Positions 16,378 through 26,076 are shown, counted from the stretch's first letter. The stretch: 39,021 nucleotides of DNA from UBA5314 sp964635975 (GCA_964635975.1 CAZWPO010000024.1:1-39021); one strand, 5' to 3'. Translations and numbers: made by a program. Notes: generated by a model not told the origin, from the sequence alone.

Positions 16378-16737
16378 CTATTCTCTGACATGATCGATAC
16401 CCTGGATTATCAATGTGGCGATATGATCATCCTTGAGACTGTAATACAGCATCTTGCCATGGCGGCGGTATTTAACCAACTGCTGATGCCTCAGTATCCG
16501 GAGCTGATGAGACACTGCCGATTCGGAAACTCCAATGACCGCAGACAGATCACATACACACAATTCAGCATTCATAAGGGCATATATAAGACGCAGACGG
16601 GTTGGATCCCCCATGGTCTTAAACAGTTCTCCAAGCATCTGGACTTCATTTAAAGAGAGCATTTTCTCCTTAACAGTATTTACTTTGTCCTCATTAATAC
16701 AATGTATTTCACACCGGTCTTCAAAATAGCCAGTCAT
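16378..16737 (-). CDS. cadC: ArsR/SmtB-family metal-responsive repressor (CadC-like)
   Basis: The 119-residue winged-helix repressor releases DNA when metal binds. The alpha-3 metal site ELCVCD is intact, with extra N-terminal Cys residues at 9 and 13, the combination found in Cd/Pb/Zn-sensing CadC proteins. The recognition helix is in SESAVSHQLRILRHQ. C-terminal residues DDHIATLIIQGIDH could form the alpha-5 zinc site. GGGGG precedes ATG 16737, and a perfect inverted repeat lies just upstream. Its neighbour cadA is the obvious target. Confidence 0.92.
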   Translation of the reverse strand: MTGYFEDRCEIHCINEDKVNTVKEKMLSLNEVQMLGELFKTMGDPTRLRLIYALMNAELCVCDLSAVIGVSESAVSHQLRILRHQQLVKYRRHGKMLYYSLKDDHIATLIIQGIDHVRE

Positions 16738-16752
16738 TAAATAAACCCCCTA

Positions 16753-16774
16753 CATATGAACACATATTCATATG
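16753..16774 (-). promoter_or_regulatory. CadC operator (inverted repeat)
   Basis: CATATGAA at 16753-16760 and TTCATATG at 16767-16774 are a perfect 8-bp inverted repeat with a 6-base spacer. It resembles known ArsR/SmtB operators and lies about 16 bases before the cadC start. Confidence 0.75.
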
Positions 16775-16928
16775 AATTATATATAGCGGCAGATCTAAAG
16801 TCAAACAATATAATCGATTCTAGATATTCCTTGTATGAAAATCCGGTTATACGGGATGGGGAAGGATTTTCTGCGGGATAAAACGAATATTATAAGTTTG
16901 TACCAGAACGCATGAAGGGAAGAAGTAA

Positions 16929-19496
16929 GTGGCACGATTGACTCCTATGATAGAACAATATCTGGAGATAAAAAACAGGCACCAGGATGCTATCCTGTTT
17001 TTTCGCCTGGGCGACTTTTATGAGATGTTTTTTGAGGATGCCCAAACAGCTTCCAAAGAACTGGAGATCGTGCTAACGGGCCGTGAAGGTGGAGATGGCA
17101 AGATACCTATGTGCGGAGTGCCTTTTCACTCAGCGGATAATTACATCGCCCGTTTGATCAACCGCGGTTTTCGCGTGGCTATATGCGAACAGGTTGAAGA
17201 TCCAGCTCTTGCCAAAGGTCTGGTCAAGCGAGAGGTGACCCGAATAATTACACCGGGAACTGTAACGGAAGATTTTTTGTTGGATGAAAATCGCAACAAT
17301 TATCTGGCCGCGGTGGTTCAAGACCGGAATGTGATAGGTCTTGCTTACACCGACATATCGACCGGCGAGTTTAAATTGACAGAACTGGCGGGTGAGAGAG
17401 CTTCGGCCATGCTGGAGAGTGAGATGCAAAGACTGCGCCCGGCTGAGTGTCTGTTGCCAGAATGGATAGAGGACCCTGAGCTGTTCAGCGGGGAAAAAAA
17501 GCGTTGGGGTGCGCTGATAAGTGGGCAGAATGTGCCGGATTTAAGTTATGAAGAGTCTAGACGGATACTGACCCATCATTTCAAAGTCCTATCACTGGAG
17601 GGATTTGGGATCAAAGATGATTCGCCGGGTCTGCGAGCGGCGGCCCTTCTTATATATTTCTTACAGGATACCCAGAAGGGAAACCTGTCGCATATCAAGA
17701 CTCCCGGGGTCTATAGTCTAAATGAATTCCTGGAGATGGATACGGCCACCAGGCGCAATCTAGAATTGACATCCACTATCAGGGAGGGGAAGCGGGAAGG
17801 ATCCCTGCTGGCGATAATGGACCAGTGTTCCACAGCCATGGGTAAAAGGATGCTTCGCCAGTGGCTGGAACAGCCGCTGAAAGACATAGATAGGATCGAG
17901 ATGCGCCTGGACGCGGTTGCCGAGTTGAAAGAAAATATTACGCTCAGGAAGCATTTAAACCGGCAGCTCGGGCAGATATACGACCTGGAACGCCTGGCTG
18001 CCCGCATTGCTAATCAGACTGCTAATCCGCGTGATCTGGTGGCGTTTAAGAATTCAAGCGCGGTGCTTCCGTCGATAGAGGATCTGCTGCGTGGATGCGC
18101 GGCAGAACTGCTTGTTAATGGGGGAAACATGGATGTTCTGGCCGACCTTCATCAACTGCTCGATGCGGCTATCAGCGACGACGCACCGCTCTCAGCCCGG
18201 GAAGGGGATGTTATCCGAAGCGGGTTTAATGAAGAAATAGATGAATTGCGAGGAATTACCAGGCAAGGATCCAACTGGCTGATAGATTTTGAAAACAGAG
18301 AAAAACAGCGTACCGGCATCAAATATCTGAAGGTCGGTTTCAATAAGGTATTTGGATATTTCATCGAAATAAGCAAGTCAAACCTGGGGATGGCGCCGCC
18401 CGATTATCATCGCCGACAGACACTGGTCAATACCGAGCGTTTTATTAACGAAGAGTTAAAAAACTATGAGGTAAAAATCTTAGGGGCCAGGGACAAGCTT
18501 TTTATAATGGAGTTTGAAGAGTTTAACCGGATCAGATCCCTGCTGGCGCAATACATTGAACGTATATTGAGCACCGCCCGAGCTGTTGCAGAGCTGGACA
18601 CGCTATGTTCTCTGGCTGAAGTGGCTTTTCTCAATGATTACATCAGGCCGCAGATCGATGACAGCGGAGATATAGAAATAAGCGGCGGCCGGCATCCGGT
18701 AGTTGAAAAATCCTTGGGAGACCTGCGTTTTGTCCCGAATGACCTGCATATGAATCTGGAAGAACAGCGTTTTGCAGTTATCACTGGACCCAATATGGGC
18801 GGGAAAAGCACTTTTATGAGACAAAATGCCCTGCTGATACTGATGGCGCAGATGGGAAGCTACATACCCGCACAAAAGGCGCGTATCGGCCTGGTGGACC
18901 GAGTATTCACACGCGTAGGAGCTGCCGATGATCTTGCCGGCGGGCAAAGCACTTTTATGGTTGAAATGCTCGAGGTAGCAAATATTCTCAATAACGCAAC
19001 TTCAAAAAGCTTTGTTATATTAGACGAAATAGGGCGCGGCACCAGCACCTTTGATGGTTTGAGCGTAGCCCAGGCGGTCAGCGAATATACTGCCGAAAAA
19101 ATAGGCGCTAAAACCCTTTTTGCCACCCATTATCACGAATTGACACATCTTGAAGATACCCGTTACGGAATCTACAATCTGTCGGTTTCTGTTAAAGAGA
19201 CAGGAGAAGATGTAATTTTTTTAAAGAAAGTGCTGCCCGGAAAAGCAGATAAGAGTTACGGACTTTATGTGGCGCAGTTGTCTGGCATTCCGTCTACTGT
19301 CATTTCGAGAGCTCAAGAAATTCTGAATGAGCTAGAGAACTCGGAAGGTCTAAGAGGAAAATTACGCTTGATTGAGCAGCCCCTGCTTTTTTCCAACGAA
19401 AGTTTGCTCCTGGAGGCTCTTCGCAAGCTTAATATAGATAATCTCAGTCCCCGCGAGGCTTTGGACATACTATATAAGTGGAAAGAAATGTTCTGA
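16929..19496 (+). CDS. mutS: DNA mismatch repair protein MutS
   Basis: The 855-residue protein recognises mismatches and recruits MutL. The mismatch-reading F-x-E is at F30-Y31-E32, lever and clamp domains run through the middle, and the ATPase has Walker A TGPNMGGKS at about 619-627. A Walker B-like ILDEIGRGTSTFDG and an ATHYHELT segment follow. Length is normal for the MutS1 family. It starts at GTG 16929 after GAAGGGAAG. It heads a long same-strand run that includes mutL, with two unrelated-looking hydrolase genes between. Confidence 0.97.
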   Translation: MARLTPMIEQYLEIKNRHQDAILFFRLGDFYEMFFEDAQTASKELEIVLTGREGGDGKIPMCGVPFHSADNYIARLINRGFRVAICEQVEDPALAKGLVKREVTRIITPGTVTEDFLLDENRNNYLAAVVQDRNVIGLAYTDISTGEFKLTELAGERASAMLESEMQRLRPAECLLPEWIEDPELFSGEKKRWGALISGQNVPDLSYEESRRILTHHFKVLSLEGFGIKDDSPGLRAAALLIYFLQDTQKGNLSHIKTPGVYSLNEFLEMDTATRRNLELTSTIREGKREGSLLAIMDQCSTAMGKRMLRQWLEQPLKDIDRIEMRLDAVAELKENITLRKHLNRQLGQIYDLERLAARIANQTANPRDLVAFKNSSAVLPSIEDLLRGCAAELLVNGGNMDVLADLHQLLDAAISDDAPLSAREGDVIRSGFNEEIDELRGITRQGSNWLIDFENREKQRTGIKYLKVGFNKVFGYFIEISKSNLGMAPPDYHRRQTLVNTERFINEELKNYEVKILGARDKLFIMEFEEFNRIRSLLAQYIERILSTARAVAELDTLCSLAEVAFLNDYIRPQIDDSGDIEISGGRHPVVEKSLGDLRFVPNDLHMNLEEQRFAVITGPNMGGKSTFMRQNALLILMAQMGSYIPAQKARIGLVDRVFTRVGAADDLAGGQSTFMVEMLEVANILNNATSKSFVILDEIGRGTSTFDGLSVAQAVSEYTAEKIGAKTLFATHYHELTHLEDTRYGIYNLSVSVKETGEDVIFLKKVLPGKADKSYGLYVAQLSGIPSTVISRAQEILNELENSEGLRGKLRLIEQPLLFSNESLLLEALRKLNIDNLSPREALDILYKWKEMF

Positions 19497-19570
19497 TACT
19501 GGTCTATTCCGTTTAGGGGGCACATGCTCAGACGTTGCTAAGGACAGGATTATTTGTGGGGGTGATAAAT

Positions 19571-21250
19571 GTGTTGATTGGAATTGATGTCGGGGGGACA
19601 TTTACGGATGGAGTGCTTTTTTCAAATGGTTCTGTTCAGCATAGCATCAAGAAGCCAACAGATGAAAGCGATCTGCAGAATACACTCCTGGAAGTTTTAG
19701 ATGAGCTTCTCATGTCGGCCAGGGGGGAGGATATACGGCGGGTGGTTCTCAGCACTACCCTGGTTACGAATCTGCTTGCTACCGGGCGAGGAGAGAGGAC
19801 AGCGCTTTTGCTAATACCAGGCAGCGGGCTGCCGTATACTACCTATCAGTTCGGTGACGATACTTATTTTTTAAAGGGAAGCATAGACTTCAGGGGCCGA
19901 GAGATAGAAAAGATAGACAAAAAGGAAATCCAGAAGGCAATTGAAGATATCGATGCTAAGGGAATAAAGAAAGTTGCTATAGCAGGCAAGTTTTCCAATC
20001 GCAATGATAGCCACGAGCTTCAGATAAGAGAGATGTTTCAATCCCTTGGCCCGGATATGCAGATATGTACCAGCAACGAAATATCAGGCCGGCTCAACTT
20101 TCCACGCCGCGCAGTTACCTGTTACTATACAGTAATGATGAGAGAACAATGGGATAAATTTGCCAATGAAATTGAGAAAGCCATTCTAGCTAGAATCCCC
20201 GGATGTGAAATAGATATTCTAAAAGCCGATGGCGGTACAACCAACCTTGAGGAAAGCCGCCGGCGCCCCTGTGAGACTGTGTTTTCAGGACCTGCTGCCA
20301 GCACGATGGGGGCGGTGGCATTAAGCGGCGATCCCAGGAATTCAGTAGTGCTTGATATCGGCGGGACTACTTCGGATATATCACTTCTCATTGGAGGACA
20401 GCCGCTCTACGCTTCCCGGGGTGCCACCATAGATGGCCATCTGACTCACATCAAATCATTTGCAGTAAGGTCTGTAGCTCTGGGCGGAGACAGCCCGATT
20501 ATAGTGCAAGAGGGCGATCTGAGGTTGGGAACCATTAGAGAGGGACCGGCAGCATGCTTTGGCGGGCGACTGCCCACGGTCACAGATGCCTTTAACGTTT
20601 TATCTGATTTAAAACTTGGAGATCCTTCAGCATCCGAACATACGCTGCAGAAAATTGCGGGCATGCTAAACATGAAGATAGATTCCCTGTGCCAGGGCGT
20701 AGCCCACCTTGTAATAAGCGAGCTGGAAGAAAACATTAGACAGATGTTCAGCCTTTGGGAGAATGAGCCTGCTTATAAAGTATGGGAAGTGCTTAATAAA
20801 CGCCGCTTTGTATTGGACCAGGTAATCGGAATTGGTGCTGCTGCAGCTCCAATCATTCCATTGTTAGCCCAAAAGCTTGATGTTAAGGATCTTCTTCACC
20901 GCTTTTCCCCGGTAGCCAATGCACTAGGCGCAGCTGTTGCCAGACCGACGCTGGCGGTCGAAGTGCATGTTGATACACAGCAAGGAGTATATAACGTTTC
21001 GCCGGGCGGGTACAATGGCTCTATCCAGCAGAGCAATTTTCAGATGCAGGATGCTAAAAAAATGGCCTTGAACTACCTGGAGAAAATTGGCAGGGAACGG
21101 GGAATGGAGGAATACTCGTCACAGGGTGAGTACTACCTTGAGGAACAATTCAATGTTATCAGAGGCTGGGACCGGGTTGGCAGACTATTTGACGTAGGTA
21201 TACAGATCAGGCCAGGTTTTATCAATGAATTCGAGGGGGTGGCAGAATGA
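19571..21250 (+). CDS. Hydantoinase/oxoprolinase (HyuA) family protein
   Basis: The 559-residue protein has the ASKHA-type ATP-binding fold of the hydantoinase A/oxoprolinase superfamily. The N-terminal phosphate motif is IGIDVGGTFTDG at about residues 3-14, and a second, VVLDIGGTTSDIS, lies in the middle. Enzymes of this family hydrolyse cyclic amide bonds such as 5-oxoproline or hydantoins with ATP, usually with a HyuB partner. No HyuB gene is present here, so the true substrate is uncertain. I choose GTG 19571 because GGGGGTG lies 6 bases before it; longer starts from 19535 lack a site. Its stop overlaps the start of the HDAC-like gene (ATGA), implying coupling and a joint role. Confidence 0.8.
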   Translation: MLIGIDVGGTFTDGVLFSNGSVQHSIKKPTDESDLQNTLLEVLDELLMSARGEDIRRVVLSTTLVTNLLATGRGERTALLLIPGSGLPYTTYQFGDDTYFLKGSIDFRGREIEKIDKKEIQKAIEDIDAKGIKKVAIAGKFSNRNDSHELQIREMFQSLGPDMQICTSNEISGRLNFPRRAVTCYYTVMMREQWDKFANEIEKAILARIPGCEIDILKADGGTTNLEESRRRPCETVFSGPAASTMGAVALSGDPRNSVVLDIGGTTSDISLLIGGQPLYASRGATIDGHLTHIKSFAVRSVALGGDSPIIVQEGDLRLGTIREGPAACFGGRLPTVTDAFNVLSDLKLGDPSASEHTLQKIAGMLNMKIDSLCQGVAHLVISELEENIRQMFSLWENEPAYKVWEVLNKRRFVLDQVIGIGAAAAPIIPLLAQKLDVKDLLHRFSPVANALGAAVARPTLAVEVHVDTQQGVYNVSPGGYNGSIQQSNFQMQDAKKMALNYLEKIGRERGMEEYSSQGEYYLEEQFNVIRGWDRVGRLFDVGIQIRPGFINEFEGVAE

Positions 21251-22593
21251 AACCAACCGGAGTATTATTTTTTCCGGCTTTTGACTGGGCTATCAGCCCC
21301 ACCCATCCTGAAAGAGAGGAAAGGCTCCTCTATACCCGGGATCAGATCTTTGAGGAGGGCATTATGGATATGCCCGAGATCCGAGAATATCACCCACGGG
21401 TAGCCACTGCCAAAGAAATATCAAGAGTTCATTTTTGCGTTCCTGACGTGGAGAACAGGGTCACAAAAGCGCATCTAGTCTCTGCCGGGTCTGCAATGGT
21501 TATGGCAGATGCCTTTATGAAAAAAGAGGTAAAGAATGCTTTCGCTATCATCAGGCCTCCAGGACATCATGCTATGACGGTTTGCCATGGCAACCGGGGC
21601 TTCTGTGACATCAACAACGAAGCAGTGATGGTAGAATACTTGCGACAGAAACATGGGATAAAAAGGCTGGCTATCGTTGATACCGACGTCCATCATGGTG
21701 ACGGCACCCAAGAGATCTTCTGGAATGATCCCGACGTGCTGTTCATCTCATTTCACCAAGACGGAAGGACACTTTATCCGGGATCTGGGTTCATGGATGA
21801 ATTGGGAGGGCCGCTGGCTTATGGTACCACCTTAAATATACCTATGAATCCGAGGACTACTGACACAGGGATACACTACATCCTTGATAACCTGGTCCTT
21901 CCTATTCTGGATGAGTTCAAGCCCGATATCATTATCAACTCTGCGGGTCAGGATAATCACTATAGCGACCCGCTGGCCAATATGAGTTTTACGGCCCAGG
22001 GTTATGCGGTTCTCAACCAGAAGTTGCGGCCCGATATCGCAGTTTTGGAGGGAGGGTATTCAGTAGAGACCGCCCTGCCTTATATTAATATGGGTATTAT
22101 CATGGCGATGGCGGATATCGATTTTTCCAATTTGCGCGAACCTGATTATAATCCGTCCAAGTTTACAGAGTCGCCTAATAACATGAAGTACATCAGATCA
22201 ATGGTTGAAATACAATTGGATGCCTTTCGGAGTAGAGAAGCGGTGGTTGAGCACAACCGGTCGCAGGGAAAAGAGTTTGAAACCGTAAACCGCAGCATAT
22301 TCTACGATACCGACTATATTCATGAGAACCAGCGCCTGGATTTAAGAATGTGCAAAGACTGCTGTGGATTCAGGAAAATATCTTCTTCCGCTGACCAGCG
22401 CAACGGCCGACATTTTTCAGTATTCTGCATCTCCATACCTGCAGCTTGCTGCCCTGACTGCGCCGAGCAAGCGCGCAGCAATTATGAGGACATGAAGTCA
22501 AAAAATAGCTATGATTATATATATCTTCAGGATAGAGTCAGAGACAAATTCATTACTTTCGAGACTGTATCCGGGCAGGAGTTTGTGTTGTAA
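21247..22593 (+). CDS. Histone-deacetylase-like amidohydrolase with C-terminal Cys pairs
   Basis: The 448-residue protein belongs to the class II-like HDAC/acetylpolyamine amidohydrolase/acetoin utilisation superfamily. Catalytic residues are visible: H107-H108 (PPGHH), zinc ligands D147 and H149 (DTDVHHGDG) and D236 (AGQD), and Tyr271 in EGGYS. The catalytic domain ends near 335. The C-terminal region about 365-410 has CKDCC (369-373), C394 and CCPDC (401-405), suggestive of a zinc ribbon. Bacterial members remove acetyl groups from polyamines or other amines; the substrate is unknown. It overlaps the hydantoinase-like gene by 4 bases, and mutL begins immediately after its stop. Confidence 0.85.
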   Translation: MKPTGVLFFPAFDWAISPTHPEREERLLYTRDQIFEEGIMDMPEIREYHPRVATAKEISRVHFCVPDVENRVTKAHLVSAGSAMVMADAFMKKEVKNAFAIIRPPGHHAMTVCHGNRGFCDINNEAVMVEYLRQKHGIKRLAIVDTDVHHGDGTQEIFWNDPDVLFISFHQDGRTLYPGSGFMDELGGPLAYGTTLNIPMNPRTTDTGIHYILDNLVLPILDEFKPDIIINSAGQDNHYSDPLANMSFTAQGYAVLNQKLRPDIAVLEGGYSVETALPYINMGIIMAMADIDFSNLREPDYNPSKFTESPNNMKYIRSMVEIQLDAFRSREAVVEHNRSQGKEFETVNRSIFYDTDYIHENQRLDLRMCKDCCGFRKISSSADQRNGRHFSVFCISIPAACCPDCAEQARSNYEDMKSKNSYDYIYLQDRVRDKFITFETVSGQEFVL

Positions 22594-24321
22594 ATGCCTA
22601 TAAAGCTTTTGGATGAAAGGCTGATCAATAAAATTGCTGCCGGCGAAGTTGTCGAGAGGCCGGCATCAGTCGTTAAAGAATTGATTGAAAACTCCCTGGA
22701 CGCTGGTTCGAAGCGTATAGACGTGCGTATTGGCGGCGGTGGAATAGATTTGATCGAAGTTAGTGATGATGGTGAAGGTATATCTGAAGCAGAACTGCCC
22801 ATGGCTTTTTTAAGGCATGCAACCAGCAAGATCAGTGGGGAAGAGGATTTATTCAATATTATTACTATGGGTTTCAGGGGCGAGGCACTACCCAGTATAC
22901 TGTCAGTGTCGCGGATGGAGATATATACACGCTGTGCAGCCCAAAACGGCTTTTACGCGAGACTGGAAGGCGGGTGTTTGCTTGATAAGCATCCCCAGGC
23001 CTCACCTACAGGAAGTAAGATAATAGTACGTGACTTGTTCTACAATACCCCGGCGCGAAAAAAGTTCCTCCGTTCGTCGGTCAGTGAAGGCAACCACGTA
23101 TATGAACTGGTTTGCCGTTATGCCATGGCCAGGCCGGATGTGGCATTCACATATAGCAATGATAAGCGGAGCTTTTTTAAGACCGCGGGAAACGGGTCGC
23201 TCCGCGATGCGGTTGCTTCGATCTGGGGAGTCGATATACTGGAGCACATGCTTGATGTAGAAGGCGAACAGGGGACATACAAGCTTGCGGGTTTGACTTC
23301 TTCCAGTGAAATTCATCGCCAGAGCCGAAAAAACCAGATATTTTACGTCAACCGGCGTCCGGTCAGGAGTCCTATGCTTTACCGCGCCCTTGACACCGCT
23401 TATAAAGGCCTGCTTCTAGCCCGCGAGCAGCCGATTGCCATACTCGATCTCACTCTGCCAGTTGATGAAGTAGATGTAAATGTCCACCCGCAAAAAAGCG
23501 AAGTAAGATTCCGGGACGAGAAACGGGTCTTTTCCACTATGGTTGAAGTGTTGGGCGAAGCCCTGGGGCGTATGCGGGTTTCACCGGATTGGAAACGTTT
23601 CGAAAATATGGATGCACAGCATCGTCAGTTCGTTAAAGATACTGCAGCTCAGTTTGATTTTCCGCAGGCGGTTCCAGAGCTCTGGAACAGAGCAGTGATA
23701 CAAGAAGATGTGGAAAGAAAATCATTATGGGATTTAACTGACCCGCAACTGCCACACCCAGCGGATGAGAAAACGCATCGGATTATAGGACAATCTCTAG
23801 ATACGTATATCGTTATGGAAATGGAGCGGGAATTATGGTTGATTGACCAGCACGCCGCTCACGAACGGATCATGTATTGGAGAATCAAAAACAATCTAAA
23901 GCAAAATCCCGGCCAGGTTTTGCTCATTCCCCTGGCAGTTGAATTTTCTACCCGGCAGATGGAAATAATTGAAGGCAAGCAGAGCAGGCTGCGAGAACTG
24001 GGTTTCGGGTTGGAACCGCTGGGGCATAACTCAATGCTGCTACGTGAAGCACCGGCTATTCTTGCTGGTAGAGAGATCGAAGTTTTGCTTGAGCTGGCGG
24101 ATATCGAGGAAGATGCAGGTGATTATGAAGAAAAAGCAGTCATCATGATGGCCTGCAAAAAAGCGGTTAAGAGTGGTATGCCCTTGCCGCGTGAAGAGAT
24201 CGAGGGAATAGTCAAAGAGCTATTTTCCGTACCCGATTTTAGGTTTTGCCCCCATGGTCGGCCTACGATGATCAAACTATCGAAAACCGACCTTGACCGG
24301 ATGTTTAAGAGGCTTCAATGA
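22594..24321 (+). CDS. mutL: DNA mismatch repair protein MutL
   Basis: The 575-residue GHKL ATPase links MutS to strand removal. The N-terminal ATP site is complete: E29 and N33 in KELIENSLDAG, RHATSKI, and GFRGEAL. The C-terminal endonuclease half has DQHAAHE at 418-424, ACKKAVKSG, and FCPHGRP. In the usual DQHA(x)2E(x)4E motif the last Glu is replaced by Trp at 429, while the first Glu (424) remains. The middle linker is short. The gene starts right after the HDAC-like stop with no visible ribosome binding site of its own, so translational coupling is likely. Confidence 0.96.
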   Translation: MPIKLLDERLINKIAAGEVVERPASVVKELIENSLDAGSKRIDVRIGGGGIDLIEVSDDGEGISEAELPMAFLRHATSKISGEEDLFNIITMGFRGEALPSILSVSRMEIYTRCAAQNGFYARLEGGCLLDKHPQASPTGSKIIVRDLFYNTPARKKFLRSSVSEGNHVYELVCRYAMARPDVAFTYSNDKRSFFKTAGNGSLRDAVASIWGVDILEHMLDVEGEQGTYKLAGLTSSSEIHRQSRKNQIFYVNRRPVRSPMLYRALDTAYKGLLLAREQPIAILDLTLPVDEVDVNVHPQKSEVRFRDEKRVFSTMVEVLGEALGRMRVSPDWKRFENMDAQHRQFVKDTAAQFDFPQAVPELWNRAVIQEDVERKSLWDLTDPQLPHPADEKTHRIIGQSLDTYIVMEMERELWLIDQHAAHERIMYWRIKNNLKQNPGQVLLIPLAVEFSTRQMEIIEGKQSRLRELGFGLEPLGHNSMLLREAPAILAGREIEVLLELADIEEDAGDYEEKAVIMMACKKAVKSGMPLPREEIEGIVKELFSVPDFRFCPHGRPTMIKLSKTDLDRMFKRLQ

Positions 24322-25097
24322 ATATTATTGTAACCAGCTCCCATGCTGATAAACAAGCTGATCGAGATCTCCAGGATTTCTTGCGAGACAGCGGATTTCC
24401 TTGCTTCCCCCGTGAGCGTAGGAGCTTGAAGCGTATGATGGAGCATTATGACGCTGATGGTATTATTGTATGGCAGAATAACGGACCAATTTTGCATGTC
24501 CAGGGTGAAAAGTTCTTTTTTCACCCCAGCATGGCCCGGGTCAGACTGGGGGCTTTTCGGAAGCTGGGCACTATGGATCCCCTGGTTCTAGCCTGCCAGT
24601 TTGAAGCTGATGATAGATTTCTTGATTGTACCATGGGGCTTGGGGCCGACTGCATAGTGGCGTCCTACTTTCTCCCCCTCGGTTCAGTAGTCGGGCTGGA
24701 GGCCTCGCCCGGAATAGCTCACGTGATTAATTGGGGTATGAAAAACTATAGCTGCGCACAGGAGTGGATGATGGCAGCGATTAAAAGGATCTCTGTTGTC
24801 AACGCAGATCACCTGGACTATATGAAAAAATTGCCCGATGGCAGTTTCGATATCGTTTATTTCGATCCTATGTTTCGCAGGCCTCTGCTCAACAGCCAGG
24901 CGATTTCGCCTCTGCGCAGCCTTGCCGACCATAACCCTGTCGCTTTGGAGTCTATCAGTGAAGCCTGCCGGGTGGCGGCGAAAAGGGTAGTGCTCAAAGA
25001 AAGACAGGGTAGTGCTGAATTTGAACGACTTGGATTTACGCGCTTAGTTGGCAGCCGCCATAATAATATCAGTTTTGGAGTAATTGATACCAGGTGA
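24318..25097 (+). CDS. SAM-dependent methyltransferase, RsmJ-like (PF04445)
   Basis: The 259-residue cytoplasmic protein has an N-terminal region of about 85 residues and a methyltransferase core. The SAM-binding loop is LDCTMGLGADC, followed by VVGLEASPGI, and the catalytic-type motif is YFDPMFRRP. These match PF04445, the family of E. coli RsmJ, which methylates G1516 of 16S rRNA. Here sequence length and neighbours differ from RsmJ, so the substrate is uncertain but RNA is plausible. Its ATG overlaps the mutL stop (ATGA), so it is co-translated with mutL, and miaA follows. Confidence 0.8.
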   Translation: MNIIVTSSHADKQADRDLQDFLRDSGFPCFPRERRSLKRMMEHYDADGIIVWQNNGPILHVQGEKFFFHPSMARVRLGAFRKLGTMDPLVLACQFEADDRFLDCTMGLGADCIVASYFLPLGSVVGLEASPGIAHVINWGMKNYSCAQEWMMAAIKRISVVNADHLDYMKKLPDGSFDIVYFDPMFRRPLLNSQAISPLRSLADHNPVALESISEACRVAAKRVVLKERQGSAEFERLGFTRLVGSRHNNISFGVIDTR

Positions 25098-25143
25098 TTG
25101 CTAAATATACTTGCAGCTATTTTTTGAGAGGAGGGAGAGCATC

Positions 25144-26076
25144 CTGCTCCGGCTTATTGCCATCGTCGGTCCGACAGCGGTCGGAAAAACAGGTGCTGCT
25201 ATAGAACTTGCCCTTAGAATAAATGGGGAAATAATATCGTGTGATTCTATGCAGGTATACCGTGGACTGGATATCGGAACCGCCAAGGCTGATCTCAAGG
25301 AGAGAGAACTGGTTTCCCATCACCTGATAGATGTTGCTGAAATAGATGAAGATTATAATGTTGCCAGGTACCAGCGAGAGGCCCGTAAGGCTATTGATGA
25401 GATCGCAGCCAGGGGTAAAGTGCCCATACTGGTTGGAGGAACCGGTCTCTATTACCAGGCCCTGGTCGACGACTATCAGTTTTATCCAATGGAATCCAAG
25501 CAAAACGTTCGCAATAAGTGGAATAATGTGATAAGGGAATATGGTTTGGAAAAAGCCTATAATCATCTGTTAGATATCGATCCGGTTTATGCCGGCAAAA
25601 TTTCCGCCAACGACCAGAAGAGAATCATTAGGGCTCTGGAGGTTTTCGAATTGACCGGAAAACCATTTTCGCTGCAGCAGAAAAAGAGAACCGGGGCTTA
25701 CGATCTGGCAGCAGTGGGTCTGGATATGGACCGTTCTTATCTGTATAAACGCATCGAAGAACGGGTAGATGATATGTTGAACAGGGGGTGGATAGAAGAG
25801 GTCGAGTGTTTGATGAACCGGCATTTCAAGAGTGATTCCAATGCATTGCAGGCACTGGGGTATCAGCAAATAATTTGGTACTTAAAAGGACTGTTGAGCC
25901 GTGATGAGATGGTGAGGGAGATAAAAAAAGAAACGAGGAATTATGCCAAAAGACAGCTCACCTGGTTCAAGCGGGACCGGCGTATCCATTGGATAAAGAT
26001 TGAAAATTGGCATAAGAACGAAATGATTGTTGAAAAAATTTTTCATCATCTGGAAGGACAATTTCCGGGTGCGTAG
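25144..26076 (+). CDS. miaA: tRNA dimethylallyltransferase MiaA
   Basis: The protein (about 310 residues) adds a dimethylallyl group to A37 of tRNAs reading UNN codons, making the substrate for MiaB. P-loop GPTAVGKT, the substrate-binding DSMQVYRGLDIGTAK and the VGGTGLYYQAL motif are all intact. The start is unusual. A strong GAGGAGGG site at 25128-25135 is followed by ATC (25141) and CTG (25144), and no ATG/GTG/TTG is in frame at a useful distance. The only canonical in-frame option is TTG 25111, which lies before the ribosome binding site and lacks one. Starting at CTG gives the normal family N terminus (LRLIAIVGPTAVGKT). Confidence 0.93.
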   Translation: MLRLIAIVGPTAVGKTGAAIELALRINGEIISCDSMQVYRGLDIGTAKADLKERELVSHHLIDVAEIDEDYNVARYQREARKAIDEIAARGKVPILVGGTGLYYQALVDDYQFYPMESKQNVRNKWNNVIREYGLEKAYNHLLDIDPVYAGKISANDQKRIIRALEVFELTGKPFSLQQKKRTGAYDLAAVGLDMDRSYLYKRIEERVDDMLNRGWIEEVECLMNRHFKSDSNALQALGYQQIIWYLKGLLSRDEMVREIKKETRNYAKRQLTWFKRDRRIHWIKIENWHKNEMIVEKIFHHLEGQFPGA

